A program made the position numbers and the translations under genes. Below, in pieces: positions 43,338 to 53,000 of a DNA stretch of 64,000 nucleotides. Origin of the DNA: Actinomycetes bacterium (lineage in GTDB: Bacteria; Actinomycetota; Acidimicrobiia; Acidimicrobiales; Ilumatobacteraceae); NCBI GenBank assembly GCA_025356335.1, contig JANXUF010000133.1:1-64000 (forward strand), given 5' to 3'. The notes under the pieces were generated by a model. The model made no database searches, was not told the DNA's origin, and was given only the letters and a program-made list of their open reading frames with translations. Positions within the stretch are counted from its first letter, which is position 1, and each line of letters begins with the position of its first letter.

Positions 43338-44008
43338 CAGCGTTTGCGGATGAGTGTCAGGCCGTCGGCGATCGGGAGGATGTAACTCTCGACGCGTGCG
43401 TCGGTGGCGATGAGATCGTTGAAGACCTTGATCGCAGCGGTGTCGGCATCGTCGTCCGCGCTCGCCGGTTCGGCAGCGGTGCCACCCCATAGCGTGTTGT
43501 CGACGAGGATCAATCCGTTCCGGCGCATGCGTGGCAGCAGCGCTTCGAAGTAGGCGAGGTACGACGACTTGTCGGCGTCGATGAAGGCGATGTCGATCGC
43601 TTCGTCGAGTGGCAATGCCGACAGTGTTTCGATGGCGGGGCGGATCTGCAGGTCGATGCGATCGGCGACGCCGTCACGCTCCCAGTAGCGGCGTCCGATC
43701 GCTGTCCACTCCTCGCTGACGTCGCAGCACAGCAGGTGGCCGTGCGGTCCGATCGCCCTGGCAATGCACAGCGCTGAATAGCCGGTGAAGGTGCCGACCT
43801 CGACGGCGTTGCTGGCGCCGATCAACCGCACGAGCAGGCTGATCGCCGCACCCTCGTCACTGCTGATCTGCATGCGCGACCTGCCGCCGAGGGCGGCAGC
43901 GGTTTCATCGATCAGCTCCTGTTGCAGTGCGTCCGGCTCGGCGGTGTGGCTGGCGACGTAGTCGGCAACGACCTCGGTCGTCCACGGATTGCGGTGCTTC
44001 GTGCTCAT
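43337..44008 (-). CDS. O-methyltransferase (family 3, catechol/caffeoyl-CoA type)
   Basis: A 223-residue SAM methyltransferase. Motif I is AVEVGTFTGYSALCIARAIG, then LLCCDVSEEWTAIG and the metal-binding Asp stretch IDIAFIDADKSSYLAYFE, then LILVDNTLWGG. Members methylate catechol-like hydroxyls with a divalent metal. The mycobacterial relatives are of this length. The TACGGT box 7 bases upstream supports ATG 44008. Confidence 0.93.
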   Translation of the reverse strand: MSTKHRNPWTTEVVADYVASHTAEPDALQQELIDETAAALGGRSRMQISSDEGAAISLLVRLIGASNAVEVGTFTGYSALCIARAIGPHGHLLCCDVSEEWTAIGRRYWERDGVADRIDLQIRPAIETLSALPLDEAIDIAFIDADKSSYLAYFEALLPRMRRNGLILVDNTLWGGTAAEPASADDDADTAAIKVFNDLIATDARVESYILPIADGLTLIRKR

Positions 44009-44015
44009 GCCAGCG

Positions 44016-44021
44016 ACCGTA
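44016..44021 (-). promoter_or_regulatory. -10 box (TACGGT) of the O-methyltransferase
   Basis: TACGGT on the minus strand lies 7 bases before ATG 44008, consistent with a leaderless transcript. Confidence 0.5.
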
Positions 44022-44189
44022 GCGGTTCACCGTCGAGCGAGGTGCCGTTCATCGGCACCCGGCGCGCAGTGCGCTTCGTCGGGCTCGCAATCACGTGACC
44101 GTTTTCATAGCCGCTGTCGGGGTATTTCTGAAATAACTCTCAGCTCAGGAACGTAGAACTGGTACGAGGAAACAAGGAAGGTGCACACG

Positions 44190-44384
44190 ATGAGCACAAT
44201 GTTGAAGGCGCAGATTGCAACCGGCGACGTGATCGAAATGGTGATCGGCGGCGAGTGGACGACGGCGATGGTCCTGCTGGCCACAGAAGAGGCAATCATT
44301 CTCGACCTCTGCGACGGATCGACGCCGGTCGTCAGCCGTGCAGACGAGCTCGGCGACTACCGACTGTTCGACGCAGCCGCCTGA
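44190..44384 (+). CDS. Small conserved-looking hypothetical protein (64 aa)
   Basis: A 64-residue acidic protein, beta-rich by pattern (KAQIATGDVIEMVIGGEWTTA, then EAIILDLCDGSTPVV). The ATG at 44190 has AAGGAAG about 9 bases upstream, unlike its leaderless neighbours. It has one Cys and no membrane segment. Family unknown. It stands between the divergent O-methyltransferase and the truncated haemoglobin. Confidence 0.75.
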   Translation: MSTMLKAQIATGDVIEMVIGGEWTTAMVLLATEEAIILDLCDGSTPVVSRADELGDYRLFDAAA

Positions 44385-44411
44385 CCAACGCCAGAACATT
44401 GCCTGGGGCAA

Positions 44412-44417
44412 TAGGCT
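44412..44417 (+). promoter_or_regulatory. -10 box (TAGGCT) of the truncated haemoglobin
   Basis: TAGGCT lies 7 bases before ATG 44425, consistent with a leaderless transcript. Confidence 0.5.
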
Positions 44418-44424
44418 CCACACG

Positions 44425-44835
44425 ATGACAGCGCCGCCGACACTGTTCGAACATGTCGGCGGTTTTTTGTTTTTCGAACGCCTAGTCGATGCCTTCTACG
44501 ACGGCGTTGCAACCGACGAGGTGCTGTTGCCGCTCTACCCGGAGGCGCCCGATCTGACCGGCGCCCGGCATCGATTGACGCTCTTCCTCGTGCAGTACTG
44601 GGGCGGCCCGACGACGTATTCCGAAGAACGCGGCCACCCGAAGTTGCGAATGCGCCACATGCCGTTCGTCGTCGGGCCCCTGCAACGCGACCGCTGGCTC
44701 GTTCACATGGCATCAGCCGTCGCCGCAGTCTCGCCGGACGACGACGTCGCCGCCACGCTTCTGCAGTACTTCATCCCCTCTGCTGAACACATGCGCAACG
44801 ACACCGGCCTGCCGATCTCGACAAAACGTCCGTGA
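44425..44835 (+). CDS. Truncated haemoglobin, group II (HbO type)
   Basis: A 136-residue haem protein. The N-terminal helix is LFFERLVDAFYDGVATDEVLLPLYP and the group-II signature is LFLVQYWGGPTTYSEERGHPKLR. The distal-pocket Tyr/Trp and the proximal His of RMRHMPFVVG are in place. Group II proteins bind O2 tightly and are linked to peroxidase or NO chemistry. It stands alone, with its own leaderless promoter. Confidence 0.93.
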   Translation: MTAPPTLFEHVGGFLFFERLVDAFYDGVATDEVLLPLYPEAPDLTGARHRLTLFLVQYWGGPTTYSEERGHPKLRMRHMPFVVGPLQRDRWLVHMASAVAAVSPDDDVAATLLQYFIPSAEHMRNDTGLPISTKRP

Positions 44836-44857
44836 CGGGAGCGAACTGCAGCGAACT

Positions 44858-45652
44858 TCAGCGCCGGCGAAGGGCGTAGCAGGCGATCGCCGCTGCGGCA
44901 GCGACGTTCAACGAATCCACGCCGCGGTGCATCGGGACGCGTACGAGATGGTCGGCCGCCGCCATTGTCGCAGAACGCAGCCCAGACCGCTCCTCGCCGA
45001 GTAACAGCGCGACCGGCGTCGATGCTGCGAAGTGCAGTGTGTCGAGGTCCGCTGCCGACTCGTCAGGGGTGAGGGCGACGGTCGTGAAGCCGGTGAGTTG
45101 GTCGAGGGAGTCATAGCGAACGCACGGCAACTCGAGCGTGGCACCCATCGACGTCCTGACGGCACGCCGTGCGTAGGGGTCTGCGGATGCGGCGGCGATG
45201 ACGAGCGCGTCGAAGCCGAGCCCTGCTGCGGTGCGGGCGATCACGCCGAGGTTGACGGGATTGTCGACGGCTTCGAGCACGACGATCCGTCTGGCGTGTT
45301 GCAGCGCGAATTCGACACCGATCGCCGCACGGCGATGGAACAGCCCGACGACGTCGAGTTGTACGCCGTAGCCGGTCAACGAAGCACGGAGCGACGGGTT
45401 CGCCGTGTAAATCGGAACGCCGGGGTCGCACCCTTCGACGGCGGCGACGACGCTCGCAGAGAGCGTGGCGGCGCTGAGCACGGCGTACGGTTCGTAGCCG
45501 AGTTCGATCGCTTTGACGACGACGAGGTCGCCCTCGGCAACGAACAGGCCGAGCGGCGCTTCCGGCTTCGGTTGACCGGGAGCGAGTTGGCGATCACGCG
45601 CCCGGAATGCAGACACGCGATCGTCGTCCGGGTCGGCGATCTCGACGATCAT
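44858..45652 (-). CDS. SpoU/TrmH-family RNA methyltransferase
   Basis: A 264-residue SPOUT protein. N-terminal substrate-binding domain (LFVAEGDLVVVKAIELG). C-terminal knot with the three SPOUT motifs: VLEAVDNPVNLGVIARTA (Asn/Arg), VALLLGEERSGL, and VPMHRGVDSLNVAAAAAIACY. It methylates a 2'-hydroxyl on rRNA or tRNA; the target is not clear. Confidence 0.92.
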   Translation of the reverse strand: MIVEIADPDDDRVSAFRARDRQLAPGQPKPEAPLGLFVAEGDLVVVKAIELGYEPYAVLSAATLSASVVAAVEGCDPGVPIYTANPSLRASLTGYGVQLDVVGLFHRRAAIGVEFALQHARRIVVLEAVDNPVNLGVIARTAAGLGFDALVIAAASADPYARRAVRTSMGATLELPCVRYDSLDQLTGFTTVALTPDESAADLDTLHFAASTPVALLLGEERSGLRSATMAAADHLVRVPMHRGVDSLNVAAAAAIACYALRRR

Positions 45653-45715
45653 CGGGATGTCACGAGCGGTTCACGGGAAAGTCTCTTGGCGGTCACGAGG
45701 TTCACGATTTACTCA

Positions 45716-45747
45716 CGACGAGAGCGTACGACGAGAGCGTACGACGA
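45716..45747. repeat. 13-bp tandem repeat upstream of the SpoU gene
   Basis: ACGACGAGAGCGT occurs at 45716-45728 and 45729-45741, followed by ACGACGA. It lies 64 bases 5' of the SpoU gene start. The whole gap 45653-45888 contains only this and the hairpins at 45791-45844. Confidence 0.8.
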
Positions 45748-45790
45748 TCCCGACTCAGCCGCTCCGGACCGGAGTCAGGGGGCGCGCGAA

Positions 45791-45844
45791 GCAGGGGTGC
45801 CACGCTGCTCGGACGTGAGCAGAACAGCACCCCTGCGTGGCACC
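45791..45844 (-). terminator. Nested alternative hairpins downstream of the secreted Gly/Met-rich protein gene
   Basis: GCAGGGGTGC (45791-45800) pairs with GCACCCCTGC (45827-45836), and GGTGCCACGC (45796-45805) pairs with GCGTGGCACC (45835-45844). The two 10-bp stems share bases, so they are mutually exclusive or extend each other imperfectly. They sit 44 bases past the stop of the minus-strand gene ending at 45889 and probably terminate it. Confidence 0.55.
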
Positions 45845-45888
45845 GGTTCCGGGCAACGGACCGATGTCGCCGTTGATCTGCTGAGGGA

Positions 45889-46674
45889 TCAGGCGGTGGT
45901 GGCCACCGGGGCCTGGCTCGTGGCCGCCCCAGCAGGGGTGCTCGTCGGGGCACCGGCGGGCGCTCCACCCCCGCCGCCGTGGCGGCCACCCATGCCGCCC
46001 ATCCCTGGGCCGCCCATGCCCCGGCCGTGGTCGTCGCCGGCCATGGTCGTGGTGCTGTTGACGAAGGTCGTGATACGAGTCGTTGCGTCGGCGATCTTCG
46101 TATCGGCTTGCGCCTGGGTCTGGGTGCCGGCAGTGACCTCTGCGGCCTCACGGGTCTTGACATCGGCGACCAGAGCGTCGATGACTGCCTGCGGGGTGAC
46201 TCCCTTGCTCGTGGCGACGGCGGCAATCGTCTGGCCGCCCTGCACGGCGGTCCTCAGATCAGCCGTGGTGATGCCAATGGCCTTGGCAGCGACGTCGAAC
46301 TGCATACCGCCGCCGAAACCTCCGTGGCGTCCGCCATCAGGTCCGCCGACCGGGCGGGCGGCGTCGAGCGCCTTGATGACGGCATCCTCCTGAGCCTGCG
46401 TGATCGTTCCATCAGTGACGAGTTTGTCGAGTGCCGTTTTCTCGGCCGCTCCGGGCTGGGGCCGGTTGGTGTCGGCTGCAGGGGTGGGGGACGGAGCCGT
46501 GGTCGACCCGGTCGAGCCGGCAGCGGTCGTCGGGGTCGAATCGTCTGTCGGCGCGACGGCGGCCTGGCGGGCCGTCGTGGCGGTCGCCCCGCTCACCTGG
46601 CTGAGCACCAGGCCGGCCCCGCCGCCGATCGCCAATCCGGCGACGATTCCGACACTTGCGATGCGTTTGTTCAT
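45889..46674 (-). CDS. Secreted protein with helical repeat and Gly/Met/His-rich tail
   Basis: A 261-residue protein. Signal peptide or anchor (RIASVGIVAGLAIGGGAGLVL), Thr/Pro/Ala-rich linker, then helical segments: LDKLVTDGTITQAQEDAVIKAL and AIGITTADLRTAVQGGQTIAAVA followed by SKGVTPQAVIDALVADV. These resemble the helical repeats of many actinobacterial exported proteins. The tail is rich in Gly, Met and His (GRGMGGPGMGGMGGRHGG), which could bind metal. ATG 46674 has AAAGAGAA upstream. It is divergent from a two-component system and is probably its target. Function unknown. Confidence 0.78.
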   Translation of the reverse strand: MNKRIASVGIVAGLAIGGGAGLVLSQVSGATATTARQAAVAPTDDSTPTTAAGSTGSTTAPSPTPAADTNRPQPGAAEKTALDKLVTDGTITQAQEDAVIKALDAARPVGGPDGGRHGGFGGGMQFDVAAKAIGITTADLRTAVQGGQTIAAVATSKGVTPQAVIDALVADVKTREAAEVTAGTQTQAQADTKIADATTRITTFVNSTTTMAGDDHGRGMGGPGMGGMGGRHGGGGGAPAGAPTSTPAGAATSQAPVATTA

Positions 46675-46851
46675 GACGTGGTTCTCTTTCGTGTTGCTGC
46701 GATTCGAGTTGCCTCGTTGCGACTCGGCGGCAGTTGGGATGCTCATCACGATGACGCCGGTTCGTGAGCGACTCGTCAGAGACGTGCAAGAACCACGTAT
46801 GAATCCGTCGTCACGATGAGCCGGCCTTACAGTGGTCTTGCAAAGCGTTCC

Positions 46852-46857
46852 TATGCT
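46852..46857 (+). promoter_or_regulatory. -10 box (TATGCT) of the second two-component system
   Basis: TATGCT lies 7 bases before GTG 46865. An upstream in-frame ATG at 46853 would sit inside the box itself, so the box argues for the GTG start. Confidence 0.5.
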
Positions 46858-46864
46858 CATCACC

Positions 46865-47554
46865 GTGAGTCAGCCAGGTGCACGAGTGTTGATAGCCGAA
46901 GACGACAGGGGTGTCCGCGAGTCGTTGACCAGGGCGTTGCGCTTCGAGGGGTATGACGTTCAGGCGGTCAACGACGGCTCGCAGGCGTTGGAAGCGGTCA
47001 TGGGCCAGGTGCCGGATGTCGCCATCCTCGACGTGATGATGCCGTATATCGACGGGCTGACCGTCTGCCGCCAACTACGCCAGCGGAACCACCAACTGCC
47101 GATCCTGATGCTGACGGCGCGTCACGAGGTCAGCGATCGCGTTGCCGGACTCGATGCCGGTGCCGACGACTACCTCGTCAAACCGTTCGCGATGAGCGAA
47201 CTCACTGCCCGTTTGCGTGCGCTGCTGCGTCGCACCGGCCTGTCCGGCTCCGACGAGCTGCTGTCGTTCGGCGGACTCACCCTCGATCCGAAGGCACGCG
47301 TGGTGCGGCGCAGCGAGCGGACGTTGGACCTGACGAAGACGGAGTTCGATCTGCTCGAACTGCTGATGTCCAACGCCGGGATCGTGTTGACCAGAGAGAC
47401 CATCTACGAACGGATCTGGGGCTACGACTTCGAGACCAGTTCGCGGTCGTTGGACATCTACGTCGGCTACCTGCGGACGAAGACCGAAGCGGCCGGCGAG
47501 CCGCGGGTCGTGCAGACCATCCGCGGCATCGGTTACGTGCTGCGAACCGCATGA
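46865..47554 (+). CDS. OmpR-family response regulator (MprA-like)
   Basis: A 229-residue protein from GTG 46865 (ATG 46853 adds four residues). Receiver domain with [10 protein letters not shown], the phospho-acceptor in [20 protein letters not shown] and [10 protein letters not shown]. Winged helix with [17 protein letters not shown] and [15 protein letters not shown]. The pattern is that of mycobacterial MprA. It overlaps the kinase gene by 4 bases. Confidence 0.94.
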   Translation: MSQPGARVLIAEDDRGVRESLTRALRFEGYDVQAVNDGSQALEAVMGQVPDVAILDVMMPYIDGLTVCRQLRQRNHQLPILMLTARHEVSDRVAGLDAGADDYLVKPFAMSELTARLRALLRRTGLSGSDELLSFGGLTLDPKARVVRRSERTLDLTKTEFDLLELLMSNAGIVLTRETIYERIWGYDFETSSRSLDIYVGYLRTKTEAAGEPRVVQTIRGIGYVLRTA

Positions 47555-49020
47555 ACCTGCGCCTGCGTATCGCACTGGCGCTCGGTGCGGTGGCGGCAGT
47601 CGTCGGAGCGTTCGCCGCCTTCGGTTCCTACATCACGACGGAGCGGCAATTGGCGTCCGGCATCGACTCGTCGCTGCGGGACCGGGCGGAGCTGGCCAAC
47701 GGCGTGATCCAGCCGCGCCAGCCGACTCTTCCCGGAGGTCGCCAAGGGGGCTTCCCGGGAGGTTCGTTCCCGCGCCGTCCCGGCGATGGAGCAAACGGCA
47801 CCGACCCGGCCGGGGCCGAGGCGAACGGTGCTGATTCGCCGGTGAGGACCATTGTCGGGTGTCCGGCACCCGGTCTGTTCGAGTCAGCCTCTGCGGCGCA
47901 GATCGTCGACGCGGGCGGCCAGATCAGCCCGTGCATCGCCGGAGCGCGCATTCGTATCCCGACGGACGGCTTGAGCAGTCTCGGCAAATCGGAATACCGC
48001 ATGCAGACCGACTCGATCGACGGACAGACGTATCGCGTCGTCAGCGCCAATTGGAAAGAGGGGGGCTATATCCAGATAGCCCGCAGTCTCGAGGAGTCGG
48101 ACGCAGTACTCAACGGGCTTCGGCTGCGGCTCGCTGGTCTGGCGTTGATCGGTATCGTTGCCGCCGCCGGGGCCGGATGGTTGATCGCCAGACGCATCGT
48201 CAGACCGGTGGTCCGCCTGCGACGCGCCGCCGAATCGATCGCCTCGACGCAGGATCTCTCGACACCCATCCCGATCGAGGGGGTCGGGGAGGTCGGCAGT
48301 CTGGCGCGCAGTTTCACGACGATGGTGGGTGCGCTGGCATCGTCGCGGGAGCAACAGACCCGACTCGTCGCCGACGCCAGTCATGAGATGCGCACACCGC
48401 TCACCAGCCTGCGAACGAACCTCGAACTCCTCGACCACTTCGAGCAACTGTCGGCGATCGACCGCAGCGACACGTTGGCCGCTGCGCAGATCGATGTCGC
48501 CGAGCTGACGAACCTGCTGACCGAACTCGTCGAACTCGCCGCAGACCCGACGAGCGACGTCGAAGTCCTCGAAGCCGTCCGCTTGCGCGACCTGGTCGAC
48601 GATGCGGTCGGAAGAGCGCGTCGCCGCAGCGGTCGGGCCATCGAGGTCACCCCGTCAGCAGCGGCACCGGACGCAACGGTGACGGTACGCCCGCAGATGC
48701 TCGAGCGGGCGATCGCCAACCTCGTCGACAATGCCATCAAATACGGCGACAAGGTACAGCCGATCGAGATCGCTGTCGACGCCGGTTCGGTACTCGTCAG
48801 GGATCACGGTGCCGGAATCGCCGCCGACGATTTGGCGCACATCTTCGAACGGTTCTACCGGTCGACGATCGCCAGGACCGAACAGGGCTCAGGACTCGGT
48901 TTGGCGATCGTCCGCCAGATCGTCGAACGCCACGGTGGGAAGGTCTACGCCGGAAACCACCCTGATGGGGGAGCGGTTGTCGGTTTCATGCTTCCCGTCG
49001 ACCGTTCGGTCCAACCGTGA
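47551..49020 (+). CDS. Sensor histidine kinase (MprB-like)
   Basis: A 489-residue kinase. First helix [21 protein letters not shown]. Extracytoplasmic domain of about 145 residues with a Gly/Pro/Arg-rich insert ([16 protein letters not shown]) and two Cys ([16 protein letters not shown]). Second helix [25 protein letters not shown], HisKA with [16 protein letters not shown], and ATPase motifs [18 protein letters not shown] and [12 protein letters not shown]. MprB-type kinases respond to envelope stress. The Gly-rich insert is echoed by the divergent Gly-rich secreted protein. Confidence 0.94.
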   Translation: MNLRLRIALALGAVAAVVGAFAAFGSYITTERQLASGIDSSLRDRAELANGVIQPRQPTLPGGRQGGFPGGSFPRRPGDGANGTDPAGAEANGADSPVRTIVGCPAPGLFESASAAQIVDAGGQISPCIAGARIRIPTDGLSSLGKSEYRMQTDSIDGQTYRVVSANWKEGGYIQIARSLEESDAVLNGLRLRLAGLALIGIVAAAGAGWLIARRIVRPVVRLRRAAESIASTQDLSTPIPIEGVGEVGSLARSFTTMVGALASSREQQTRLVADASHEMRTPLTSLRTNLELLDHFEQLSAIDRSDTLAAAQIDVAELTNLLTELVELAADPTSDVEVLEAVRLRDLVDDAVGRARRRSGRAIEVTPSAAAPDATVTVRPQMLERAIANLVDNAIKYGDKVQPIEIAVDAGSVLVRDHGAGIAADDLAHIFERFYRSTIARTEQGSGLGLAIVRQIVERHGGKVYAGNHPDGGAVVGFMLPVDRSVQP

Positions 49021-49025
49021 GCGCT

Positions 49026-49045
49026 GAGCCGGCAGTGTCCGGCTC
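49026..49045 (+). terminator. Hairpin after the kinase gene
   Basis: GAGCCGG and CCGGCTC form a perfect 7-bp stem with a 6-base loop, 5 bases after the stop at 49020. No T run. The rest of the gap to 49303 (about 260 bases) shows no gene. Confidence 0.55.
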
Positions 49046-49303
49046 GGTGCGGCGGATGCCCTTGGGGCATCGAGCCGGGACCCGGGACGGTCAAGGGGGG
49101 TGACTTCCAGGTCCGGCTCGATGCACTGCCAACGGTAGACCCCGAAGGTTTCCAACAGATGACGACGAGATGAAGGGCAAGCGAGCACTGGCGTGATGAT
49201 CGTCACCCGAGGTCACCCAATGTGGGTAGAGCCGCCCGCTCGTCGTCGGGGTCTGTGCCGTCCTTGCTGGTCGTTGGTGTACGTGGACGAAAGATTCCGT
49301 GGC

Positions 49304-49309
49304 TATCCT
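49304..49309 (+). promoter_or_regulatory. -10 box (TATCCT) of the DUF952-VOC gene
   Basis: TATCCT lies 8 bases before ATG 49318, consistent with a leaderless transcript. Confidence 0.45.
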
Positions 49310-49317
49310 CTGGCGGA

Positions 49318-50031
49318 ATGGCTGAGCCGCTCCTGCATCTCATCACGCTGGACGAATGGGCCAGACGGCGGAGCTGGGAGCCGTTGCGGTCGGCTTCGTT
49401 GGCGACCGAGGGATTCGCCCACTGCACCGTCGGCGACGAGCTGATGCTGCACGTCGCCAATCAGTTCTATCGCCACGTGCAGCGTCAGTTCGTCGTGCTG
49501 TCCATCGACCGCATGAAGCTGACGTCTCCACTTCGGTGGGAGCGGCCCCAGGGCGCCGACGCGCTGGCGCACGTTGCCTTTCCCCACATCTATGGCCCGA
49601 TCGATGTTCGATCGATATCTGCACATCGTCGGCTGATGCGCACGGACGACGGCACGTTCGTCGGGTATTCGTCTTCGCGAGCGTTGGTACGAGGCATGTC
49701 GATCGTGGTCCCGGTCAGCGATATGGGCGCCGCGCTGGTGGCCTACGAGCAACTCGGATTCGTGGCGATCGACGAGACAGTCGATGGGACGGAAGTATCC
49801 CGCGACGGCGTGAGATTGGTGTTGCAGCCCGTCGCCGCCGGCGTCAGTCGGTCAGCGCAGGTGGTGTTGCGGGTGACCGACGCAGACTCCCTGTTCGCCG
49901 AATGGTCGTCGCTCGACCAGCTCGGAACGTTGATCGAACCCGTCGATGCCGAACAGGGTGGGCGCCAAGGTTCCTATATCGACGTCGACGGCAATCTCAT
50001 ACGCTTCGGCAGTCTTGCGGACGATCGCTGA
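49318..50031 (+). CDS. DUF952 domain fused to a VOC-fold domain
   Basis: A 237-residue protein. Residues about 1-110 are DUF952: LLHLITLDEWARRRS, TEGFAHCTVGDEL, VLSIDRMKL, FPHIYGPIDV. Residues about 128-235 are a VOC module: SIVVPVSDMGAALVAYEQLGF to GSYIDVDGNLIRFG. DUF952 often resembles an ADP-ribosyltransferase-like or glutathione-linked fold, but no activity is established that I know. The two domains are usually separate proteins, so fusion suggests a shared substrate. Confidence 0.82.
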   Translation: MAEPLLHLITLDEWARRRSWEPLRSASLATEGFAHCTVGDELMLHVANQFYRHVQRQFVVLSIDRMKLTSPLRWERPQGADALAHVAFPHIYGPIDVRSISAHRRLMRTDDGTFVGYSSSRALVRGMSIVVPVSDMGAALVAYEQLGFVAIDETVDGTEVSRDGVRLVLQPVAAGVSRSAQVVLRVTDADSLFAEWSSLDQLGTLIEPVDAEQGGRQGSYIDVDGNLIRFGSLADDR

Positions 50032-50069
50032 AATCCCGCCGGCCGGGAAACTCTGCCACACCCGTTGTT

Positions 50070-50075
50070 TAGGGT
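50070..50075 (+). promoter_or_regulatory. -10 box (TAGGGT) of the AddB-like gene
   Basis: TAGGGT lies 7 bases before GTG 50083. This supports GTG 50083 over TTG 50065 and GTG 50074 as the start. Confidence 0.5.
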
Positions 50076-50082
50076 GGGCGAC

Positions 50083-53000
50083 GTGCATGTTGTTTGGACC
50101 TCGTCTGCCAGGGACGTCGTCGACCAGGTGGCGGCGGCGGTTCGGGACCTGCAAGAGGGCCACCCGCTTCGACGCGTCTACGTGCTGACCCCGCCGGGAT
50201 CGACGGCGGCGACCTTGCGCAGACTGCTCCCCTCGACAGTGGCTCGCCATGGCGTTGGCGCCACCCCGGTCACGGGGATTGCCGGCATCCGTTTCACGAC
50301 GATTCCCGACCTTGCGCTGGAACTCGCGCCGGCAGGGATACGCGCCGCCAGGCCGATCACGCCGTTGCTGCTCAGTGCCGGCGTTCAGGCCCAGTTGGAC
50401 GGGCATTGTCCTGCCGCCCTTGCCGATGTCAAAGACCACCCGGCGACCGTCGATGCGTTGGTGCAGGTTGCCAACCGGCTGCGTTCGATCCGCCTTGCAG
50501 ACCCGCTCGGCCAGATCGTCGGGGCGCTCGCCGGTCACAGCGCCGTTCGCAGGGCAATCGTCGAGGTCGCCGTCAATGCCAGGGCGAGCCTGCTCCGAAA
50601 GGGTTTCCGCGACGAGGCGTCGGTGCTGGCGGCGGCATCCGCAGCGCTCGCCGACGGATCAGCACGGCTCGGCGGACCGCTCGTCGTTGTCGCCACCGAT
50701 GCCGTCCATCCAGCGCAGATGCCATTCGTCGAGCAGCTGATCCGTTCGGTCGCCAGCGTCAGGGTCGTGGCGACACGACCGGAACCGTCCGATGCCGACT
50801 TCATCGGCCAGCTCACGCGGCTCGTCGGCGAACCGCAGCTCGGCGGTGCGCCGGCCGCGGTCCGTGCCGTTTCGAGCCCGGACCAGGACGAGGAAGCCCG
50901 GTGGGTCGTCAGGCGGATCCTGTCGATGGTGACCGGGAGTCTGGCGACGATTCCCGAAGACATCGTCGTGCTCTACCCCCCTGGCAGCGGTTACGCCCGC
51001 AGCCTGCGCGAAGAACTCCAGCGCGCCGGTGTGTTCACGAGCGGACCGGCGATCGAGACACTTGCCGGGTCGATGGCCGGCCAGGCTGTGCGCCTGCTCA
51101 TCGGACTGATGCTCGACGGATGTGATCGCGATCGCGTGTTGCATCTCGCCTCGATTGCGCCGATATGGCCGAGCCAGGCGGGGAGACGGCGCGATGTCGC
51201 CCGTTGGCGACGTCTGTGCCGCCAGGCGAACATCGTCGTCGCCGATGATTGGGGAACGGCGGTCGATCGTCTCGGTCTGGCGCAACGTGCGAGCAGGCTG
51301 CGCAGGCAGCGCTTTGAACCGACGTTCGATGTCGACATCGCCGGTCCGCGTGACGAAGCGGATCTGCGCTCGATGGAATCGCTCGTCGGTCTCGTTCGGA
51401 CGATCCAGCGCAGCGCAGGTGCATTCGCCAAAGCGACCACGTGGCAGTCCGCTGCGGCGGCGCTGCTCGATGAGCTCGCCCGTCAAATCGGCACGCTGCA
51501 ATGGCGCCTCGATCACTGGGCGGATGTGCCGGTGTGGCAGCGGAGAGCCGGCGAACAGGTCGAGGTCATGTTGACCGCGCTCCGCCAGTTCGACGACGAG
51601 GACACGAAGTTGACGTTCTCGGCATCGAGCCTACGACGGATCATCGCCGCTGAGCTGGATCAGCAGGTCCGTAAGGCCGGTGACACGACGGTCGGCGTCC
51701 GGTTGCTGCCGCTGCAACACGGAAGCTGTATCGATGCCAGGCACCTCTTCATCACCGGGGCCAATGAGGGCGTGCTTCCGCCCGGCCGCACCGAGGACCT
51801 GGTCATACCGAGCGAACTCACGCCGGCATGTGCTGCGGTGCTGGAACACGGTGATTGGCAGCGCCATCGGCTGCGACGAGCCTGGTACGCGTCGATCCGC
51901 AGTACTGCCGACATCACCGTGACGCTCGCACGCACCGATCTGCGTCGCGGCGGAGAACTGTTTGCCTCGCAGTGGCTCGGTACCATCGAACCGGCCGAGC
52001 ACGCATCGCATCGTGTCGGTGTGATGGAGATGGCACCCCTGACCGCCGGGGAATGTGCGGCCAGACGCTCGGGTGACGCCGACAGCGCTTCGGCTTCCTC
52101 GACGTTGCACAGACGGGCGCTTGCACTGGCCTCGCGGTCGCAGCCGGCGCCGACCGTTTTCGATGGACTCATCGGACATCACCCGGAACACGATCCGTAC
52201 GATCGTGTTCAATCGATCACCAACTTCGAGACGCATGCGACCTGCGGTCTGCAGTATTTCATCACCAAGGTGCTCCGGGTCGACACCGACGTCGATGCCA
52301 GCGAGATCACCGAGATCCAGGCCCGCGAGCGTGGCATCGTGGTCCACAGCGTGCTCGAACAGCTGGTGGTGGAGTGGCTCGGGATCGATCCGAAAATCCG
52401 GCCGGCGTGGATGCAGGGCGATCAGTTGGATCGCAGCATCGCCCGCGCTGCGGCGCTGCTGGACGAGGCGGCGGTGCGTCTCGATGCCGAGCACAAATTG
52501 GGGCACGCGACGTCATGGTCGATCGAACGCTCGATGATCCTCGCGGCAATCGGTGACACGTTGCGTATCGATGCACAGCAGCAGGTCACGCCCGTTGCTG
52601 TCGAATACCGATTCGGCGACGACGGCGGCAATGTCGGCGCCTACCCGGTCGACGTGCCCGGTCCGGCACGCGTCGTCTTCCAGGGCAGTATCGATCGCAT
52701 CGATCGTCTGGGCGACCACCTGAGGGTCACCGATTTCAAGACGAGCAATGCCGCGAAGGCCAGAACGACGGGCAGGGCGGAGATCGAAGCGGGGTCGAAA
52801 CTGCAACCCAGCCTGTACAGCGCGGTCGTCAGCGCTCATTCCGATTCGTTCGTCGATAACGACCACCTTGGCGGTGACGGGTCGGCGATCGTCGCCTGGC
52901 AATACGTGTACCTGCGACGGGGACGGGTCGAGCCGAGGGTGATCGATGCGGCGTTACTCGACATCCTCTCCGAGCCGGTGGCGTCGACTGCCGTCCGGCT

